From: Rosistilla oblonga
GTDB lineage: Bacteria > Planctomycetota > Planctomycetia > Pirellulales > Pirellulaceae
Direction: 5' to 3'
NCBI RefSeq assembly: GCF_007751715.1
Contig: NZ_CP036292.1
Location: forward strand, 1,054,001 to 1,118,000
Length of the DNA stretch: 64,000 nucleotides
Positions within the stretch are counted from its first letter, which is position 1. Every line of letters begins with the position of its first letter. Below the pieces are notes generated by a model. That model ran no database searches. It had not been told where the DNA came from and saw nothing but the letters and a program-made list of their open reading frames with translations. The position numbers and the translations under genes are program-made. This document shows positions 20,093-29,374 of this stretch, piece after piece.

Positions 20093-21655
20093 ATGGCGAA
20101 GAAAAGCACCCGCAGCCGAAACGACAATTTGGAATTCATCGACGAGAGCGATGAGTTCACCAGCCGCGTCGAATCGGACGACTTGAGCGAAGAGAACGAA
20201 GATCGCGACGACAGCGGCGATCTGGTTGCGGAAGTCGAAACCGATACGATCGACGATCCGGTGCGAATGTACCTGATGCAAATGGGGCAGATCCCGTTGC
20301 TGACTCGCGATGAAGAAGTCGAGGCGGCGATCAACATCGAATCGACTCGCGAACGCTATCGCCACTGGATGTTGGCTACCGATTTTGTTCTGCAGGGTGC
20401 TTGCAAGTTGTTGGAACAGGTTCGCGACGGCCAATTGCGACTCGACCGAACGATCGAAGTCAGCGTGACCAACGCGGTTGGCAAGCGAAACATCTTGCGT
20501 CGCATCGGCCCGAACGTGCAAACGATCCGCCATCTGTTGTCGCTCAATCGAGCCGACTTCTATACCGCGATCAGTCTCCGCAACAGCGAAGAGGTCCGTC
20601 GGGCGGCTTGGAAGAAACTGGTTCAACGCCGCAACAAGATCGTGCGTTTGGTCGAAGAGATGGATCTTCGCACCAACCGTCTGCAACCGGTGTTCGACAA
20701 ATTGGCGGAGATCAATTCGCGGATGCAAGAGATTCAAGCTCAATTGTTGCAGCCTTCGGTGGAAGACACCCCCGGCGTTCGATCGCACGCTGAACTTCGC
20801 AAGGAACTGCATTATTTGATGCGGATGACGTTCGAGAGCTCGGCGACGCTAAATCGTCGCGTGGAGCGAACCGAAATGCACCGCGGAACCTACGATGCAG
20901 CAAAGCGAGTGTTGTCGGCGGGCAACTTGCGTCTGGTGGTTTCGATCGCCAAGAAGTATCGCAACCGTGGACTCAGCTTCTTGGACCTGATCCAAGAGGG
21001 GAACACCGGTTTGATGCGAGCTGTCGACAAGTTTGAACACGCTCGTGGATACAAGTTCAGCACGTATGCGACGTGGTGGATCCGCCAAGCGATCACACGA
21101 GCGATCGCGGATCAGAGCCGTACGATCCGCGTGCCGGTTCATATGATCGACACGATGAACAAAGTCCGTCAGATCACTCGCGATCTGGTGCAGGAATTCG
21201 GTCGCGAACCGATGGCCGAAGAGATCGCCGATCGAGCAGGATTGTCGTTGGACGATGCTCGCGTGATCTTGAAGATGAGCCGTCAGCCGCTCTCGTTGGA
21301 TCAACCGTTGGGCGATCACGAGGACAGTGCGTTTGGTGAGTTCTTGGAAGATTATCGCGACGATGATCCGTTGCACGAAACCAATCGCGAAGCGTTGAAG
21401 GAACAGATCGAACAAGCGATGGAGACGTTGAACTATCGCGAACGCGAAATCTTGCGTCTGCGATACGGTTTGGCCGACGGTTACACTTACACCTTGGAAG
21501 AGGTCGGCAAGATCTTCCAAGTCACTCGCGAACGCGTGCGTCAGATCGAAAGCAAAGCGGTTCGCAAGCTGCAACAACCGTATCGCTCCAGTTCGCTAAT
21601 CAGCTTTGTCGATGGCATCGATCCGATCCTGGTCGAGCAATCGGCGTCGAAGTAA
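20093..21655 (+). CDS. rpoD: Primary RNA polymerase sigma factor (RpoD/SigA)
   Basis: 520 residues. The ATG at 20093 was chosen because GGGAGAGAGG lies just upstream and the preceding 40 codons of the open frame are not sigma-like. An acidic N-terminus replaces a long region 1.1. Region 1.2 reads [22 protein letters not shown]. Region 2 has [24 protein letters not shown] and [14 protein letters not shown]. Region 3 follows from [11 protein letters not shown]. Region 4 has [20 protein letters not shown] and the helix-turn-helix [13 protein letters not shown]. This recognises -10/-35 promoters of housekeeping genes. A strong terminator follows at 21734-21786. Confidence 0.95.
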   Translation: MAKKSTRSRNDNLEFIDESDEFTSRVESDDLSEENEDRDDSGDLVAEVETDTIDDPVRMYLMQMGQIPLLTRDEEVEAAINIESTRERYRHWMLATDFVLQGACKLLEQVRDGQLRLDRTIEVSVTNAVGKRNILRRIGPNVQTIRHLLSLNRADFYTAISLRNSEEVRRAAWKKLVQRRNKIVRLVEEMDLRTNRLQPVFDKLAEINSRMQEIQAQLLQPSVEDTPGVRSHAELRKELHYLMRMTFESSATLNRRVERTEMHRGTYDAAKRVLSAGNLRLVVSIAKKYRNRGLSFLDLIQEGNTGLMRAVDKFEHARGYKFSTYATWWIRQAITRAIADQSRTIRVPVHMIDTMNKVRQITRDLVQEFGREPMAEEIADRAGLSLDDARVILKMSRQPLSLDQPLGDHEDSAFGEFLEDYRDDDPLHETNREALKEQIEQAMETLNYREREILRLRYGLADGYTYTLEEVGKIFQVTRERVRQIESKAVRKLQQPYRSSSLISFVDGIDPILVEQSASK

Positions 21656-21733
21656 GGAGTGGAGTAACAACGAGAATCGGTAAGGTGGGTTCAACCTGAC
21701 ACGTCCTCTCGCCAACTCTCCTTTCCCGGATCG

Positions 21734-21786
21734 TGGCCACGTCTGCTTGTGGGACAACATCGCAGACGTGGCCGCTTTCTTTTTCT
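21734..21786 (+). terminator. Rho-independent terminator of rpoD
   Basis: GGCCACGTCTGC (21735-21746) pairs with GCAGACGTGGCC (21762-21773), a perfect 12-bp stem followed by CTTTCTTTTT. It lies about 80 bases after the rpoD stop. Confidence 0.85.
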
Positions 21787-21933
21787 ACTGTCTTGGATTG
21801 CCAGGTTCCATCCATCACAATGGTCTTCACGTCGTTCGCGCCGAGGTTGTTGAGTTGCGACTCGGAAGCTTCTGCAAACGCGGGCGACGCATCGACCGCC
21901 CTTAAATTTCCTCAACACAAGAGTATTTCCATC

Positions 21934-22611
21934 ATGCGAAAACTGTTCACCTCCGCCTTCCTCTTGATGCTTGCCGCCTGCAGCGTTGCTCCTTCGACCG
22001 CCACCGCTGATGACGGTTGGGTATCGTTGTTCGATGGCAAGTCGCTGGTCGGTTGGACCCAGAAAAATGGGACGGCAACCTATGCTGTCGAAGATGGCAC
22101 GATCGTCGGCCGAACCGCTGTCGGCAGCCCCAATTCGTTTTTGTGCACCGACAAAGACTACGGCAACTTTGAACTCGAGTTCGAAGTGAAGGTCGACAAG
22201 GGGTTGAACTCCGGAGTGCAAATTCGTTCCCAAACGAAGGAACAAGCGGACAATAAAAAGGGTTTCGGTCGGGTCAACGGACCGCAAGTTGAAATCGAAA
22301 GCGGACCGGCCGAAGCAGGTTACGTCTATGGTGAAGCAACCGGCCGCGGTTGGTTGACTCCAGCGGAACGACTGAAGCCACACGACCACTTCGACAACGA
22401 TGGTTGGAACAAATACCGAATCGTCGCTAACGGACCACGGATCCAAACTTGGATCAACGGCGAGATGATCGAAGACCTTACCGACGAACCGATCTTTGAA
22501 ACGCATTCCAACGGTTTCATCGGTCTGCAAGTTCACGGGATTGGCAAAGACAAAGGTCCCTACCAAGTTGCATGGCGGAATATCCGCATCAAAGAACTCG
22601 CGGGCAAATAG
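21934..22611 (+). CDS. DUF1080 (3-keto-disaccharide hydrolase fold) lipoprotein
   Basis: 225 residues from the ATG at 21934, which begins a lipoprotein signal (FLLMLAAC, Cys16). The rest is one DUF1080 domain: GWVSLFDGKSLVGWTQ, YAVEDGTIVGRT, SFLCTDKDYGNFELEFE, SGVQIRS and the final GFIGLQVHGIG and WRNIRIKEL. This is a concanavalin-like jelly roll; some members hydrolyse 3-keto-glycosides, others probably only bind sugars. Two related genes occur at 52668 and 58174. The open frame runs upstream to 21733 but that part overlaps the rpoD terminator. Confidence 0.88.
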   Translation: MRKLFTSAFLLMLAACSVAPSTATADDGWVSLFDGKSLVGWTQKNGTATYAVEDGTIVGRTAVGSPNSFLCTDKDYGNFELEFEVKVDKGLNSGVQIRSQTKEQADNKKGFGRVNGPQVEIESGPAEAGYVYGEATGRGWLTPAERLKPHDHFDNDGWNKYRIVANGPRIQTWINGEMIEDLTDEPIFETHSNGFIGLQVHGIGKDKGPYQVAWRNIRIKELAGK

Positions 22612-22638
22612 TCGCGCCGCGTTGCGATCGCTCGATAG

Positions 22639-22668
22639 GCCGCTGTCTTTGACGGCGGCATTTTTTTT
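22639..22668 (+). terminator. Rho-independent terminator of the DUF1080 lipoprotein gene
   Basis: GCCGCTGTC, TTT loop, GACGGCGGC, then A and eight T. The stem is 9 bp with one G-T pair. It sits 27 bases after the stop and 28 bases before the convergent tyrosine kinase gene. Confidence 0.85.
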
Positions 22669-22695
22669 GCGCCGTCTCCGCGCGGGCCGGTCGAC

Positions 22696-25068
22696 TCACA
22701 CGCTGCTCGACGCGACGGGGCGTTCGCTTGGCTTGGACGCATACGATCGGGTGTATTGCGTCGCGTAGCCATATTCATACGGTTTGACGTATTCACCGTA
22801 GCCAAAGTGTTTGTCGGCTCGTTCGCCACCGTTGACGATAACGCCCGCAACTTTGACTTTGTTGGAAGCGAGCAGTTCGCGCGATCGCTCGACCGGTCGA
22901 CGACCATTTTTTTGGACTCGGACGACTAAGAGAACGGAGTCGACGAGAGAGGCGATGATTAATGGGTCGGCAACGGCCAACAGCGGTGGTGAGTCGATGA
23001 ACACAAAGTCGTACTCTTGTCGGGCTTCGGCGATCAACCGTTCCAATGCAAACGACTCGAGCAGTTCCGCCGGTTCGCTGGCGTGGTGCCCGTGCGAGAT
23101 GAAGTCGAGTCGTTCGATCTCCGATGGGACTGCAACTTCGTCGAGCCCCGCGTCTCCCATCAAATATTCGGCGAGACCATTTGCGTTTTGGGTACCAAGC
23201 AACTTGTAGAGCGTGGGGCGGCGAAGGTCGGCGTCGATCAACAACACGCGTTTGCCCGCCTTGGCGATTGCCGCGGCGAGATTGACTGTCATCGTCGACT
23301 TGCCATCGCCGGGCATCGGGCTGGTGACTTGAATTACGTTGTCGTTGGTTTGCCCGGCATGGACAAACAGACTGGTCCGCGCCATCGTCAAGACTTCCGA
23401 TTCGACGCTATGGGGTGCGAAGACCGTGCGGCACAGCGGGCTGATCGCAGATTGTTTGGCTGCCTTCTTCTCTTTGCGGGTCACCACGAAACGTGGAACA
23501 TGTGCGATCACGGAGGCATTGAGCGAATGCTGTAGGTCGGAGGGATCGCGAAAAGTCTGGTCGGCATGTTCGGCCCAGAAGGCAAGCAGGCCGCCAACCA
23601 ACAGCCCCGCCAAGCCACCATTTAGCAATATCTTCGCCAGCACAGGCCAGACCAAGCTGCCAAGTCCCGGTGGGGAAAGTAGGTCGATCGTGTAGCCCGC
23701 ATAGTCGGATGTGAGTTCCAGTTCCTGCAGCCGCTCCATGACAACGTCGTATCGCTGTTGAGCACGCGTCATCTTGGCCTTTAACGCGGTCCCTTCGAGA
23801 TATTCCGATTCGACTTCCTTGGCGGCAACGCGAACCGCTTTGGCTTCCTCGGTCAGTTGAGCCAGTTGTTTCGTGAGTTCTTTGACATCGTTTTTCAGTA
23901 AAGTCGAAAATGCGTCGAGGATTTCGGTGGGGGATAAATTGGACGCGACCAGTTCTTCGATACCCTCAGGAGCTTTTTCACGGATGTATTGGCGGACCGA
24001 AGCGAGTTCGTCGCGGACGCGTTGAACGAGCGGATGGTCGTCGCCATAGTCGGCGGTTAATGCTTGTTCGCGGAGCATCAAGCCGAGAACTTTGGTGTGT
24101 TCCAGATTGAGCGCCGCCGTTCGCTGTGGATCATCGCGCAACGCCCCCGATCCGCTGGGATCTCCGCTGGCGACATCCATGAAAAATCGCAAACGCTCGG
24201 TATCGCGTGGGTTCAACAACGCCAAGCGTTCGATATCGGTGCGCTGGTGTTCGACGTCTTCGGCTTGGATTTCGGCGATCGTTTCGAGTTTCGACTTTGC
24301 ATACGTCAGCTGCGAACGCACGTTGGCCAGCTCTTGTTCGATCGACTGAAGTCGATTGTGGGACACACTTTGCAATTGGTCGCCGTCGAACATGCCGACC
24401 GAAGTCGAAAGGAAGTTGGTGTAAGCTTGGGTCGCCTGTTGTAGCTCTTGCTCATTGGTCAATTGAGCCTGATTGATCAACGTCGCCGCTTCTTGACCCA
24501 CATTTTGTGTCCGTGATTCGACGTGATGGCAGTAACGCTCGTAGATCACCTCGAGAACGTGCTGAGCATCTTCGGGGTCGGCACTTTGGAAAGAGACTTG
24601 CAACACGCTCGCCCCTTCAGCGTCCCCCGATCCGCCTCGGCTGATATTCAGATCTTGTTTCAGCAAGCCGAGAGCCGAGATGCCTTCGCGACGGGCGGCG
24701 ACAAATGAATCGAGGTCCGAAAGGTTGCCCGATTCGATGGCGTCGTTGAGGATCATTGGGCTTTCGAGCAACGCGATATGGGTCGCCAGCAAATCGGCTT
24801 GGACGACGTTGGCGTCGAAGCTGCGGCCGTCGGGACCCGAGCTGGTCATCAGTTCGGTGGCGCGTTGGGAAACCAAGATCTCCATGCTCGATTCGAACAC
24901 ATCTTTGGCGTTCTGATGATAGGCAAACGCGATCCCAAGTCCGACGACCAAACCAAACATCAGCAATGGCCAGCGGCGACGCAAGATCCGCGTCATGTCG
25001 CCGGGTTGCGAATCGGTAATGCCTTCGGCGGGAAGTGTCATTTCATTCATAGGGTGATTCGTCTGCAT
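22696..25068 (-). CDS. Wzc-type polysaccharide co-polymerase / bacterial tyrosine autokinase
   Basis: 790 residues. An N-terminal membrane helix (PLLMFGLVVGLGIAFAYH) starts a Wzz domain with a long coiled coil (about 200-500), then a second helix (LAKILLNGGLAGLLVGGLLAF). The C-terminal third is a BY-kinase domain: Walker A PMPGDGKST (about 585-592), Walker A' VLLIDADLRRP, Walker B FVFIDSPP, and a tyrosine cluster (seven Tyr in the last 35 residues, such as GYGEYVKPYEYGY). In this family the phosphorylated tail controls polymer length and export. Partners in the locus are the Wzy-like gene at 25369 and the Wza-like gene at 30545. MNEMTL, six codons in, is an alternative start. Confidence 0.92.
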   Translation of the reverse strand: MQTNHPMNEMTLPAEGITDSQPGDMTRILRRRWPLLMFGLVVGLGIAFAYHQNAKDVFESSMEILVSQRATELMTSSGPDGRSFDANVVQADLLATHIALLESPMILNDAIESGNLSDLDSFVAARREGISALGLLKQDLNISRGGSGDAEGASVLQVSFQSADPEDAQHVLEVIYERYCHHVESRTQNVGQEAATLINQAQLTNEQELQQATQAYTNFLSTSVGMFDGDQLQSVSHNRLQSIEQELANVRSQLTYAKSKLETIAEIQAEDVEHQRTDIERLALLNPRDTERLRFFMDVASGDPSGSGALRDDPQRTAALNLEHTKVLGLMLREQALTADYGDDHPLVQRVRDELASVRQYIREKAPEGIEELVASNLSPTEILDAFSTLLKNDVKELTKQLAQLTEEAKAVRVAAKEVESEYLEGTALKAKMTRAQQRYDVVMERLQELELTSDYAGYTIDLLSPPGLGSLVWPVLAKILLNGGLAGLLVGGLLAFWAEHADQTFRDPSDLQHSLNASVIAHVPRFVVTRKEKKAAKQSAISPLCRTVFAPHSVESEVLTMARTSLFVHAGQTNDNVIQVTSPMPGDGKSTMTVNLAAAIAKAGKRVLLIDADLRRPTLYKLLGTQNANGLAEYLMGDAGLDEVAVPSEIERLDFISHGHHASEPAELLESFALERLIAEARQEYDFVFIDSPPLLAVADPLIIASLVDSVLLVVRVQKNGRRPVERSRELLASNKVKVAGVIVNGGERADKHFGYGEYVKPYEYGYATQYTRSYASKPSERPVASSSV

Positions 25069-25368
25069 AGAGCGATCGTTTCGATAGTTGTGGCGCGCCG
25101 TGTGTCCATTGATCCGGCAGTGGTACGATGCCGTCGTGTGTGGAGGGGGGCATTGCGTTGCGGTTCGTTTGTTATGTTAACCTTGGTGTGTGCGTTGGCA
25201 AGCGTTAAAAGCTGTCTGCGGCGGGAATAATCGATTGATTGTTAGAAGTCCGAGTGAGTTCAATGCAAGTTGAAGTCTAGACGCGGTGAGTTGAAGGTCA
25301 CATCAATCTGCCGGTCCGGACAAAGCTCTCGATGAGAAGTCTGGTCGGCCATTCAACGGCAGTATGTT
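25069..25368. other. 300-base gap between the Wzy-like and Wzc-like genes
   Basis: No gene or RNA seen. It probably carries the promoter of the tyrosine kinase gene, since both flanking genes run on the minus strand. No convincing -35/-10 pair or hairpin was recognised. Confidence 0.4.
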
Positions 25369-28155
25369 CTATCGCGGTGGTTTTCCATCGCCGGACGTCG
25401 AACGGGTGCGCTGGACTTGGATCTTTGCGATCAGTGAATCGATTTGTTGACCGTTGCCGCCGAGAGCTTTGGCAACGTACGCTTGTTTTTGTGCTGAGCG
25501 AGTGTCGCCTAGATGCAGCAACAAGGAGGCTAAGCGGAGTCGGTAGTCGATGTTTTTAGGAGCGGCTTGAGTTGCGTTTTCCCAGTGTTCGGCTGCCTGT
25601 TGTGGTTGAGAATCGAGCTGAGCCAGTTGGGCGTAACTGGCGTGGCGTTCGGCTGGCGAGAGATCTGGATCCGATTCGATTACCTGCAGGCAGCGGTTTC
25701 GGCACAGCGTTGTCAGTTCGGCAAGCGATTCATCACGCATCGTCTGGCCCGTGATCGCAAGCAACAATTGCGGGGTGGCGGGTAGCAACCGGTTGGCAAT
25801 CGTCGGTAGATCCCATTGCTGTAATGCGAGTTGCATGATCGTATCGCGCCGCGGCGAAGCGATCGCTAGATAACGTCGCCACGCCTCGATCGCTGGGGCT
25901 TGTTCGCCCGCCATATAGTTCAGCAGGCCGGCCAAATAGAGTTGTTCGGGATTGCTGGGAGCCAGTCGCGTCAGACGTGCGGCGTGGGGCTGCCAGGCTT
26001 CGCCGATCCAAGGAGCCAACGTGGCGCGACTTAAATGCACCTGTGGGATCAATGGATTGGCGACGTTGGCTCGCTGAAGCGATTCCGACGCGGAACGCAG
26101 CATGCGGAGCTCGGCTTCCGATGGAGCCAAGCGATCGCGGAGCAAAGCTTGCTGTTGCGGAGCGGATGCAATCAGCGTCTCGAACCATCCCAGCGGGGAC
26201 TGGATGATCCATTGCTGATGCGTTGGGATGACGCCCGAAGACAGATCGCGATTTGCCGCTTCGCGGGCGAGGTTGTGAAGTCGTAGTTCAGCGGATTGCC
26301 ACCAAGCGTAATGCTCCCACGCCACCGCATGATCGGGCATTTCGGCGGTCAGTTGTTGCAACTGCCGACTGTTTTTGAGGCATTCGGATCTTGTTGGTAT
26401 GACCGTTTCACCGGGAGGCGTTGTGGCAACCAATATCCGGTCGGCGTGGAGTTCGCGGCCGAGAATATATTGGCTGTGCAGCAGCGGAATGGTCAGTAGC
26501 AAAAGCCAGGCGAGAGGGCTTGTCGCTGCGGGGCTGGCCAACAGGGAGGTTTTGTTGGGGGCCACCGCAGCGACGTCGAACCGACTCATGGAACGACGCG
26601 GTTCACAACCGCAAACGGCGCCTAGAAGGAGGCCTGCCGCCATCATGTTCGCGGGATACGTGATCACAAAATCGACAGCCCCCTGCCCCGCAACTGCGAT
26701 CAAAGTAATGCAGCCCGCCGCGCCGATGCCGATCTTGCTGGGATCCTTGCTTTGCGTGAAAGTCTTCCAGGAACGACGCCCCAACAGAACGATTCCCGCC
26801 GCGACGATCGCGATTCCAATCACGCCACTTTCGGTAATCACCTCGAGATATTGGTTGTGGGCATTTTCATACCACGAACGCGTATCGCGATGCTTGAAGG
26901 GAAGGTGAGCAAAGCCATAGGTGCCGATTCCCGATCCGGTAGGCAGATAGTGCCAGGCCGCATCCAACCCCGCCCAGAAGTGCGAAAACCGATCGTCGGC
27001 AGTGATGTGTCCCACCGCGAGATCGGATGAACGGTCTTCGATCCGTTGGTTCTGAGCGACCCAGAACGTAGCTGCGGTGATCAGGAGCAAAGTGCAAACC
27101 GAGAGTGCCGCGATCGCTCGCCAGCCAACCGATCGCAAGCCGGTGGCGGCAATAAATAGGAGTCCGATCGAGCCGCAGATCCACGCGCCCCGGGATAAGG
27201 AGAGGAGGACGGCAAGGCAAATCAACAGCGACAAGGCGATCGAACCGACGACGGGCAGGTCGGTCCAGTAGCCGCTGCGATTATAGGATGATGAGCTGCT
27301 AGATGATTTGGAGCTACCAAAATTCCAGAGCTGTTTTTCGGCGAGGTTCCAGATCAAGATGCCGATCGCCGCAGCCAAGCCGATCAGCAGGTAAGCCGCT
27401 CCAGCGTTGCGATAGTGAAACGTCGAAAACGCATCGTTGAAGATCTCCTGTTCAATCCCCGGGACCACCTGCGACGATCCCGTGGCGCGTTGCATGACCG
27501 ACCAGATTGCAATCGCTCCCGCATTGGCGGCGATCCCAGTCAGCAGAATCAATCGCCCCTGCTTGGTCACAAACAAAGTGCTGCCAAGAACCAGCGATGC
27601 GATCCCCAGTCCGGTCACGCTCCAATGGAGTCGGCTGGCCGCTGGAACAATGCTGATCGTTCGCTTGCGCTGCGAAGAATCTTCGCTGGCCAAGGCAGTT
27701 GAAACATCGCTAGGTTCGGGAGTGGGCGAGAACTCCGTCCGCGTTTCCGCTGCACCGGGGGAGACCGCATCGGCGATCGCCACCGGCAGCGGAAACGTTT
27801 GGATCCAGCCCCACAGCAGCCAGAGAAAGCAGAGACCGCACAATCCGGCGCGTGGCCGTGGGATCGTTTCACGCGATTCGGCGACGGTCAATCCAAACCC
27901 CGCTGCGATACTCAGTCCAACGGCAAGCTGCCACTGGACTGGCAATTCCGCACCGCCGTATCGCCAAGCCGAATAGCCCAGCAACCCCAAGATCGCGACT
28001 TGGCAGATCGGGCTGCCAATCTCTGCCCAAGACTTGCTGCGGTTGCCGTTGCTTGTTCGGCTTGCCAAGCTTGAACGATTGGATCGCGACATTGAACGGT
28101 TGTGTGGGAGAGTAAAAGAGGGAACAGATCGAAGTGACGTTTGAAGTGCAGCCAT
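25369..28155 (-). CDS. O-antigen ligase/polymerase family membrane protein (Wzy/WaaL-like) with TPR-like tail
   Basis: 928 residues. The first 560 or so carry about a dozen hydrophobic helices. A long periplasmic loop shows the family signature WYENAHNQYLEVITESGVIG, where the His is usually essential for sugar transfer; LSLSRGAWICGSIG lies in an earlier helix. After the last helix (SPLAWLLLLTIPLLHSQYILG) about 350 residues are alpha-helical with repeating 34-residue units such as DHAVAWEHYAWWQSAELRLHNLAREA and NIDYRLRLASLLLHLGD, typical of TPRs. The likely role is polymerisation or ligation of the exported glycan made by this locus. Confidence 0.85.
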   Translation of the reverse strand: MAALQTSLRSVPSFTLPHNRSMSRSNRSSLASRTSNGNRSKSWAEIGSPICQVAILGLLGYSAWRYGGAELPVQWQLAVGLSIAAGFGLTVAESRETIPRPRAGLCGLCFLWLLWGWIQTFPLPVAIADAVSPGAAETRTEFSPTPEPSDVSTALASEDSSQRKRTISIVPAASRLHWSVTGLGIASLVLGSTLFVTKQGRLILLTGIAANAGAIAIWSVMQRATGSSQVVPGIEQEIFNDAFSTFHYRNAGAAYLLIGLAAAIGILIWNLAEKQLWNFGSSKSSSSSSSYNRSGYWTDLPVVGSIALSLLICLAVLLSLSRGAWICGSIGLLFIAATGLRSVGWRAIAALSVCTLLLITAATFWVAQNQRIEDRSSDLAVGHITADDRFSHFWAGLDAAWHYLPTGSGIGTYGFAHLPFKHRDTRSWYENAHNQYLEVITESGVIGIAIVAAGIVLLGRRSWKTFTQSKDPSKIGIGAAGCITLIAVAGQGAVDFVITYPANMMAAGLLLGAVCGCEPRRSMSRFDVAAVAPNKTSLLASPAATSPLAWLLLLTIPLLHSQYILGRELHADRILVATTPPGETVIPTRSECLKNSRQLQQLTAEMPDHAVAWEHYAWWQSAELRLHNLAREAANRDLSSGVIPTHQQWIIQSPLGWFETLIASAPQQQALLRDRLAPSEAELRMLRSASESLQRANVANPLIPQVHLSRATLAPWIGEAWQPHAARLTRLAPSNPEQLYLAGLLNYMAGEQAPAIEAWRRYLAIASPRRDTIMQLALQQWDLPTIANRLLPATPQLLLAITGQTMRDESLAELTTLCRNRCLQVIESDPDLSPAERHASYAQLAQLDSQPQQAAEHWENATQAAPKNIDYRLRLASLLLHLGDTRSAQKQAYVAKALGGNGQQIDSLIAKIQVQRTRSTSGDGKPPR

Positions 28156-28272
28156 CGCTGCGCGACTAACAAGTCAATACGCGGTTAACAAGTGCAACGA
28201 CCGCGGCAAGCAGTGCCGCCGATCGCGCACTTTTGAGAGAACGATGTCTCGTGTTGGCGTGACGAGCATCTA

Positions 28273-28929
28273 CTAGTAGCCGTAGCTGCCGTATCCGTAG
28301 CCATACCCATAGCGTTTGGAAATGACATTGCCGTTGGGTTTGCCACGATTTTTGGAGCCCGAGTCGCCGCTGCCGATCGCGGCCAGGCCTGCCAAGCCGG
28401 CTAGGCCGGCGAGCCCACCGCCACCAAACCCGCCACCGCCTCCGCCGCCGCCACAACATCCGCTGCCGCCGATCGGTGCGCCACCCAAGGTCGGTTGGCA
28501 ACATCCGTCGACAAACTCTTCCTCGATGAGGATCTCTTCTTCGCTGATGATGATCTCTTCACCGGCACAAGGTAGTTGCCCGCGGATGGCGTTGGAATCG
28601 ACGATCAATTGCTCGTATTGCACTTGATGCGGTTCGGGAACAACCAGACTAGTTAGGCTGGTTTGCAATTCATCGAGCCGCGACAGGAGGTCATCGCACG
28701 GCTGATCGTCGTTTTCGATGTCGGTCTGCAGCTGCAGAATCGCAGCGGCAAGCCCTTCTAAATCAGCTGGCTCATTCGGCTCAAGCTGGTCTTCCATAAG
28801 AACGGCTGGTTCCCCGTCGGGGAGCGGTGGGGCGTCGTCTTGGTGCAGCTGGGATCCAACCACTCCAAAAGCTTGATGCGTGGAAAAGGCAATCACTAAC
28901 AGCCCCGTGCATAACTTTCTGCGTTTCAT
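28273..28929 (-). CDS. Secreted acidic, Gly-rich protein with Tyr-rich C-terminus, unknown function
   Basis: 218 residues from the ATG at 28929 (28938 adds three). A signal peptide (KLCTGLLVIAFSTHQAFG) is followed by an acidic helical half, a EEIIISEEEILIEEEF block, Cys pairs (DGCCQP and GSGCCGG), a glycine tract, LAGLAGLAGLA repeats and a tail of alternating Gly and Tyr (RYGYGYGYG). No family was recognised. It starts the group of minus-strand polysaccharide genes, 117 bases before the Wzy-like gene, and is divergent from the lipoprotein and Wza genes. An envelope or matrix role is inferred from composition and position only. Confidence 0.72.
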   Translation of the reverse strand: MKRRKLCTGLLVIAFSTHQAFGVVGSQLHQDDAPPLPDGEPAVLMEDQLEPNEPADLEGLAAAILQLQTDIENDDQPCDDLLSRLDELQTSLTSLVVPEPHQVQYEQLIVDSNAIRGQLPCAGEEIIISEEEILIEEEFVDGCCQPTLGGAPIGGSGCCGGGGGGGGFGGGGLAGLAGLAGLAAIGSGDSGSKNRGKPNGNVISKRYGYGYGYGSYGY

Positions 28930-29374
28930 CTGACTCAATCCTCACTGATACGGTCGAAGGTGAAGAAACTGGATGCATAGAAAACGCAAGTGTATGGTCT
29001 GCGCAGATGACGATCAATAGGCAAGCTTGGTATTTGTTCTAGTATTCCTAGCTTGCCGTGGCAAAGCCAAACCGGGCGATGATTGGAAGGCTGGGGATCT
29101 TTTGCGTTCTAGGGGCTGCATGGCGATCGTTCCGGAAATCCTTGCAGGCAAAGAAAACGTAGGCAAATGGACTCTTTGTATCGAAGATAGTCCCTAAGCC
29201 GAAGCTGTTCCGTGTTTTGGGTGGAAGCCTATTCCGCACGGGTGGTGTCCGCGGAGGACTCGGCGCCCCGATCGCACTGAAATTTTTTGCGATCTCGACG
29301 GTTCCCGTTTGTTGCGGGACCGACGCACGATCTCGCGCTATCGGCGATACGACGGAGTTCTCAAGGAGGAAGCA
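28930..29374. other. Divergent promoter region inside the exopolysaccharide locus
   Basis: 445 bases between the start of the Gly/Tyr-rich protein gene and the lipoprotein gene. A 172-codon open frame on the minus strand crosses it and runs into the lipoprotein gene; it looks like a shadow. A short dyad GGACT(N13-15)AGTCC occurs near 29170. Promoters for both directions must lie here but none is clear. Confidence 0.4.

Noticed and set aside
20042-21577. Two long minus-strand frames opposite rpoD
   Set aside because: They are mirror frames of the sigma factor gene and have no recognisable domain.
21734-21786. Possible riboswitch between rpoD and the DUF1080 lipoprotein gene
   Set aside because: The perfect GC stem followed by a T-rich run is fully explained as the rpoD terminator.
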